Position numbers and translations under genes: made by a program. From Mesorhizobium sp. WSM3860 (lineage in GTDB: Bacteria > Pseudomonadota > Alphaproteobacteria > Rhizobiales > Rhizobiaceae), in NCBI RefSeq assembly GCF_002294995.1, contig NZ_NSGF01000009.1:62001-126000 (forward strand): 64,000 nt of DNA, written 5' to 3'. Under the pieces are notes generated by a model. It made no database searches and was not told the origin of the DNA. It saw nothing but the letters and a program-made list of their open reading frames with translations. Below are positions 60,529-64,000 of this stretch, piece after piece (the stretch's first letter is position 1; each line of letters begins with the position of its first letter).

Positions 60529-63249
60529 TCAGACGCTGGTGACGAACCCGTCGAGCACGCGTTTCTGGCCCGCCTTGTCGAAGTCGATGGTGAGCTTGTT
60601 GCCGTCGATGGCCGCGATGTTGCCGTTGCCGAATTTCTGGTGGAAGACGCGGTCGCCGACGTTGAAGGCGGATGGCGTGTCGGCGACCGATTTGGCGACC
60701 AGCTCGCCCTCGATGGTGCGGCCTTTCACGCTGGTGCGGCCGGCGCCGTAGCCGCTATCGGTTTCGCCATAGCCGATGCGCTCGACCTGGTGGCCGGAGC
60801 GGGTGCCCCAGTTGCGGTCCGTCGCCTCGGTGCGGTTGGCCTGCGCGCGTTGCCAGCCGGGTGTCGCATAGGTGTTGGAGAAGCTGCCGGATTTTTCCGC
60901 GCCGATATTGTCGAAGCGCGAGGCGCCGTAGGGGTTCTGCCGGCCGCCGCCGCGACCCGAGGCGAAGGAGCCGCCGCCGTAAGGATTGCCGTAGCCGCCA
61001 TAGGAATTGCCGCCGTCGGCGACATCGACATGGGCTTCCGGCAATTCATTGACGAAACGCGACGGGATGGTCGATTGCCACAGGCCGTGGATGAGGCGGT
61101 TTGAGACGAACCAGACGTGCAGGTTCTTTTTCGCGCGCGTCAGTCCGACATAGGCGAGGCGGCGTTCTTCCTCGAGGCCCGAACGGCCGCCCTCGTCCAG
61201 CGCGCGCTGATGCGGGAACAGGCCTTCCTCCCAGCCGGGCAGGAAGACGGTCTCGAATTCAAGGCCTTTCGCCGAATGCAGTGTCATGATCGAGACCGCA
61301 TCGAGCGATTCGCCTTGCTCGGCTTCCATGACCAGCGCGACATGTTCGAGGAAGGAACGCAGCGATTCATACTCCTCCATGGAGCGGATCAGTTCCTTGA
61401 GGTTCTCCAGCCGGCCGGGCGCTTCCGCCGAACGGTCGTTCTTCCACATGTCGGTGTAGCCGCTCTCCTCGAGGATGGTCTCGGCGAGCTCGGTGTGCGG
61501 GGTGGTCTCCAGCGCCTTTTGCCAGCGCTCGAAATTGGCCGCGACCTCGCGGAGCGCGGCGCGCGGCTTCGGCTTCAGCTCGTCGCTTTCGGCAAGTGTC
61601 GCAGCGGCCTCGAGCATCGGGATTTGCAAGGCGCGCGCCGTGTCGTGGATCTGGCGGATGGTGGCTTCGCCGAGCCCACGCTTCGGCACGTTGACGATAC
61701 GCTCGAAGGCGAGGTCGTCGCCGCTGTTGACGACGACGCGGAAGAAGGCCAGCGCGTCGCGGATTTCCAACCGTTCGTAGAAGCGCGGGCCGCCGATGAC
61801 ACGGTAGCTCAAGCCAAGCGTGATGAAGCGGTCTTCGAAGGCGCGCATCTGGAAGGACGCGCGCACCAGGATCGCCATATCGTTGAGGTTGTGCTTCTGC
61901 CGCTGGTAGGCCTCGATCGCCTCGCCGATGGCGCGCGCCTCTTCCTCCGAATCCCAGGCGGCATGGACATGCACCTTGTCGTCCTCGGGGTCGTCGCGGT
62001 CGGTGAACAGCGTCTTGCCGAAGCGGCCCTCATTGTGGGCGATGAGATGGGAGGCCGCGCCCAGTATATGCGCGGTGGAACGGTAGTTGCGCTCCAGCCT
62101 GATGATGGTGGCGCCGGGAAAATCCTTGTCGAAGCGCAGGATGTTGTCGACCTCGGCGCCGCGCCAGCCATAGATCGACTGGTCGTCGTCGCCGACGCAG
62201 CAGATGTTGACGGTGCTGGCGCCAATCTCCCCCCTTGTGGGGGAGATGTCGCCGGAGGCGACAGAGGGGGGCGCTGTCCCGCCGGCCTTTCCGCCAGAAA
62301 GATTGGAGGCGCCGCGATCCTTCGCGCCCCCCTCTGTCCTGCCGGACATCTCCCCCACAAGGGGGGAGATTGGCCTGCCGCCGGCGTCAGCGCCTTTGCG
62401 CCCACCACTGGGCCGCTGCGCCAGCAGCCGCAGCCACATGTACTGCGCGGTGTTGGTGTCCTGGTACTCGTCGACCAGGATGTATTTGAACTTGCGATGA
62501 TAGTCCTTCAGCACATCCGGATAGGCGCGGAAGATGCGGATCGGGTGATACAGTAGATCGCCGAAGTCGCAGGAATTCAGCGTCTGGAGCCGCTCCTGAT
62601 AGGCCTTGTAGAGCTGGCGCCCCTTGCCGTTGCCGAAGCTGCGCGCGTCGCCTTCCGGAATCTCGTCGGGGCCAAGGCCCTTGTTCTTCCAGTTGTCGAT
62701 CATCTGCGCGAAGGTCTTGGCCGGCCAGCGCTTGTCGTCCAGATTTTCGGCCTGGATCAGCTGCTTGATCAGCCGCACCACGTCATCGGTGTCGAGGATG
62801 GTGAAATCGGATTTCAATCCGGCAAGCTCGGCGTGACGGCGCAAGAGCTTGACGCCGATCGAGTGGAAGGTGCCGAGCCAGGGCATGCCCTCGACATTCT
62901 GCTCGCCGATCAGCAAGCCGATGCGCTGCTTCATCTCCCGCGCGGCCTTGTTGGTGAAGGTGACCGCGAGAATCTGCGAGGGGAAGGCCCTGCCGGTGGC
63001 CAGGATGTGGGCGATGCGCGTGGTGAGCACCCGCGTCTTGCCGGTGCCGGCGCCGGCCAGCACCAGAACCGGACCCTCCGTCGTTTCGACGGCCAGCCGC
63101 TGTTCGGGATTGAGGCCGTTGAGATAATCGGGCGCACGGTTCTGCGCGCTGCGGGCAGCCATGGCGCGCGCGGCAAGGCCGGATGGGGCGGCGGACCGCG
63201 CATTCGGTTCGTCAAAAAAAAAGGGCATGTCTTCCGAAAAGCCGGACAT
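60529..63249 (-). CDS. uvrD: UvrD/PcrA-type DNA helicase with in-frame palindromic insert
   Basis: This 906-residue superfamily 1 helicase unwinds DNA in nucleotide excision and mismatch repair. Walker A is AGAGTGKT at residues 65-72, DEYQDTN (about residue 260) motif II, GDDDQSIYGWRGAE motif III, and VSIMTLHSAKGLEFETVF and YVGLTRAKKNLHV later motifs. A Gly/Asn/Tyr-rich linker (GGYGNPYGGG) precedes the C-terminal domain (VGDRVFHQKFGNGNI). Residues of about 292-343 are encoded by a palindromic repeat element, between motifs II and III, without breaking the frame. The start ATG at 63249 (MSGFSEDMPF) follows GGGGGCG. Confidence 0.94.
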   Translation of the reverse strand: MSGFSEDMPFFFDEPNARSAAPSGLAARAMAARSAQNRAPDYLNGLNPEQRLAVETTEGPVLVLAGAGTGKTRVLTTRIAHILATGRAFPSQILAVTFTNKAAREMKQRIGLLIGEQNVEGMPWLGTFHSIGVKLLRRHAELAGLKSDFTILDTDDVVRLIKQLIQAENLDDKRWPAKTFAQMIDNWKNKGLGPDEIPEGDARSFGNGKGRQLYKAYQERLQTLNSCDFGDLLYHPIRIFRAYPDVLKDYHRKFKYILVDEYQDTNTAQYMWLRLLAQRPSGGRKGADAGGRPISPLVGEMSGRTEGGAKDRGASNLSGGKAGGTAPPSVASGDISPTRGEIGASTVNICCVGDDDQSIYGWRGAEVDNILRFDKDFPGATIIRLERNYRSTAHILGAASHLIAHNEGRFGKTLFTDRDDPEDDKVHVHAAWDSEEEARAIGEAIEAYQRQKHNLNDMAILVRASFQMRAFEDRFITLGLSYRVIGGPRFYERLEIRDALAFFRVVVNSGDDLAFERIVNVPKRGLGEATIRQIHDTARALQIPMLEAAATLAESDELKPKPRAALREVAANFERWQKALETTPHTELAETILEESGYTDMWKNDRSAEAPGRLENLKELIRSMEEYESLRSFLEHVALVMEAEQGESLDAVSIMTLHSAKGLEFETVFLPGWEEGLFPHQRALDEGGRSGLEEERRLAYVGLTRAKKNLHVWFVSNRLIHGLWQSTIPSRFVNELPEAHVDVADGGNSYGGYGNPYGGGSFASGRGGGRQNPYGASRFDNIGAEKSGSFSNTYATPGWQRAQANRTEATDRNWGTRSGHQVERIGYGETDSGYGAGRTSVKGRTIEGELVAKSVADTPSAFNVGDRVFHQKFGNGNIAAIDGNKLTIDFDKAGQKRVLDGFVTSV
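62221..62374. repeat. 154-bp palindromic element inside uvrD
   Basis: The ends are perfect 30-base inverted repeats (62221-62250 and 62345-62374), the outer sequence being GCCAATCTCCCCCC / GGGGGGAGATTGGC. Inner arms ACAGAGGGGGGCGC (62261-62274) and GCGCCCCCCTCTGT (62324-62337) form a second stem. Such CTCCCCC...GGGGGAG palindromes are dispersed repeats of Mesorhizobium and other rhizobia. Here the element adds about 51 codons to uvrD, beginning ISPLVGEMSGRTEGG. Confidence 0.9.
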
Positions 63250-63429
63250 CGCCCCCGAATGTAGTGATTCGGCAGCGAAAGGCCAGAAGTGTCTCCGTTT
63301 TGTTCTAGTTGTTCCTGTTCGGGGCCGCCTTGACAGGCGCAACTTGCGAGAGAAAGCTGCCAACAGGGCAGGGACGGCACCGTTGCCTGAGAGGCGCCGG
63401 AACCGCGCAACAGTCGAAGGAGTCTCGTC

Positions 63430-64000
63430 TTGGCTGTCACCATAACCTCCCTCGTCCTTTTGCTTATCGGCCTGGTCCTCGGCGGCGGCGGCATCTGGCT
63501 GGTAACCTTAGGCGGCAGCTGGTACTACCTGATTGCCGGACTGGCATTCCTGATCACCGCCTGGCTCATTTCGCGCCGCAAATCGACGGGGCTCTGGCTC
63601 TATGCGGCGATCGTGCTCGCCTCGCTGTGCTGGGCGGTATGGGAGACCGGCTTTGACTGGTGGCAGCTCGGCCCGCGCGGCGGCATCATCGTTCTCATCG
63701 CGCTCTGGCTGCTGACGCCATGGGCCAGGCGGGGATTCACCGGTCCCGACGGACGCGCGCCGCTCATTCTGGCGGTGCTCGCCTCGCTTGCGGTGGCCGG
63801 CTATTCGATGACCGCCGATCCGAAGGACATCGGCGGCACGCTCAACACCGAAAAGGTGACGCCGACGGCCAATCTCGGCGGCGACATGCCGGCGGGCGAA
63901 TGGCATTTCTACGGCCGTACGCCGTTCGGCCAGCGTTACTCGCCGCTCGATCAGATCACGGCGGATAATGTCGCCAAGCTACAGCCGGCCTGGACCTACC
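63430..64000 (+). CDS. Membrane-bound PQQ-dependent glucose/quinate-type dehydrogenase, partial
   Basis: This is the first 190 codons of a quinoprotein dehydrogenase that oxidises a sugar or cyclic polyol in the periplasm and passes electrons to ubiquinone; the gene continues beyond the right edge. Five hydrophobic helices fill about residues 5-125. The periplasmic propeller begins GEWHFYGRTPFGQRYSPLDQI, the usual start of Gcd/QuiA. The start is TTG at 63430, with AAGGAG before it. Glucose versus quinate/shikimate cannot be settled from this part. Confidence 0.88.
   Translation, partial: MAVTITSLVLLLIGLVLGGGGIWLVTLGGSWYYLIAGLAFLITAWLISRRKSTGLWLYAAIVLASLCWAVWETGFDWWQLGPRGGIIVLIALWLLTPWARRGFTGPDGRAPLILAVLASLAVAGYSMTADPKDIGGTLNTEKVTPTANLGGDMPAGEWHFYGRTPFGQRYSPLDQITADNVAKLQPAWTY

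Noticed and set aside
62221..62374. Sequencing or assembly artefact in uvrD
   Set aside because: The reading frame, both helicase motifs at the sides and the perfect palindromic ends argue for a genuine element rather than an error.

Overview
The window is GC-rich chromosomal DNA from an alphaproteobacterium of the order Hyphomicrobiales (Rhizobiales), most likely Mesorhizobium or a close relative. The supporting signs are a complete rhizobial dcw cluster with a 551-residue FtsZ, the betA lipid genes btaA/btaB, a typical alphaproteobacterial RNase P RNA, dispersed rhizobial palindromic repeats, and frequent GTG/TTG starts. The genus is inferred from gene content and style, not from a search.

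Layout. 1-5.7 kb: a truncated EamA permease, a group IV ornithine/lysine decarboxylase behind a speF-like leader RNA, a MltB transglycosylase, a GH25 muramidase lipoprotein and a beta-lactamase-fold hydrolase. 5.7-11.4 kb (minus strand): btaB and btaA for betaine lipid synthesis, with a PHO box in front of btaA, and a fused 5-oxoprolinase. 11.5-16 kb: a small lipoprotein, a TerB/J-domain protein coupled to a peptidoglycan amidase, a secreted SLT transglycosylase, rnpB and a cystathionine gamma-lyase/synthase-type enzyme. 16.0-41.6 kb: the division and cell wall cluster mraZ-rsmH-ftsL-ftsI-murE-murF-mraY-murD-ftsW-murG-murC-murB-ddl-ftsQ-ftsA-ftsZ, followed by lpxC, bamD, recN and ligA. 41.6-54.2 kb: mixed housekeeping and membrane genes (DUF2461, AzlCD, aminopeptidase P, PrmA, SCO, CreA, a hexapeptide acyltransferase, a FetP-like permease, an SDR, a TMEM175-like channel, an MFS permease, a phytase-esterase). 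54.3-60.5 kb: a LacI-controlled sugar operon (oxidoreductase, isomerase, three-part ABC importer). 60.5-64 kb: a UvrD helicase and the start of a PQQ dehydrogenase.

How the genes work together. Most dcw genes overlap by 1-13 bases, so translational coupling is likely. The long breaks in that block carry the regulatory signals: four MraZ-type repeats before mraZ, a dense cluster of eight GANTC (CcrM) sites before ddl-ftsQAZ, and a terminator after ftsZ. BtaA and BtaB make diacylglyceryl-trimethylhomoserine, a phosphorus-free lipid, which fits the phosphate-control signal in front of them. The LacI gene and the sugar operon diverge from two AAACGTTT operators.

I saw no phage, transposase, CRISPR array, tRNA or 5S/16S/23S rRNA. 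The most unusual feature is a 154-bp perfect-ended palindromic repeat sitting in frame inside uvrD. The most interesting regulatory signals are the GANTC cluster before ddl-ftsQAZ, the MraZ repeats and the PHO box before btaA.
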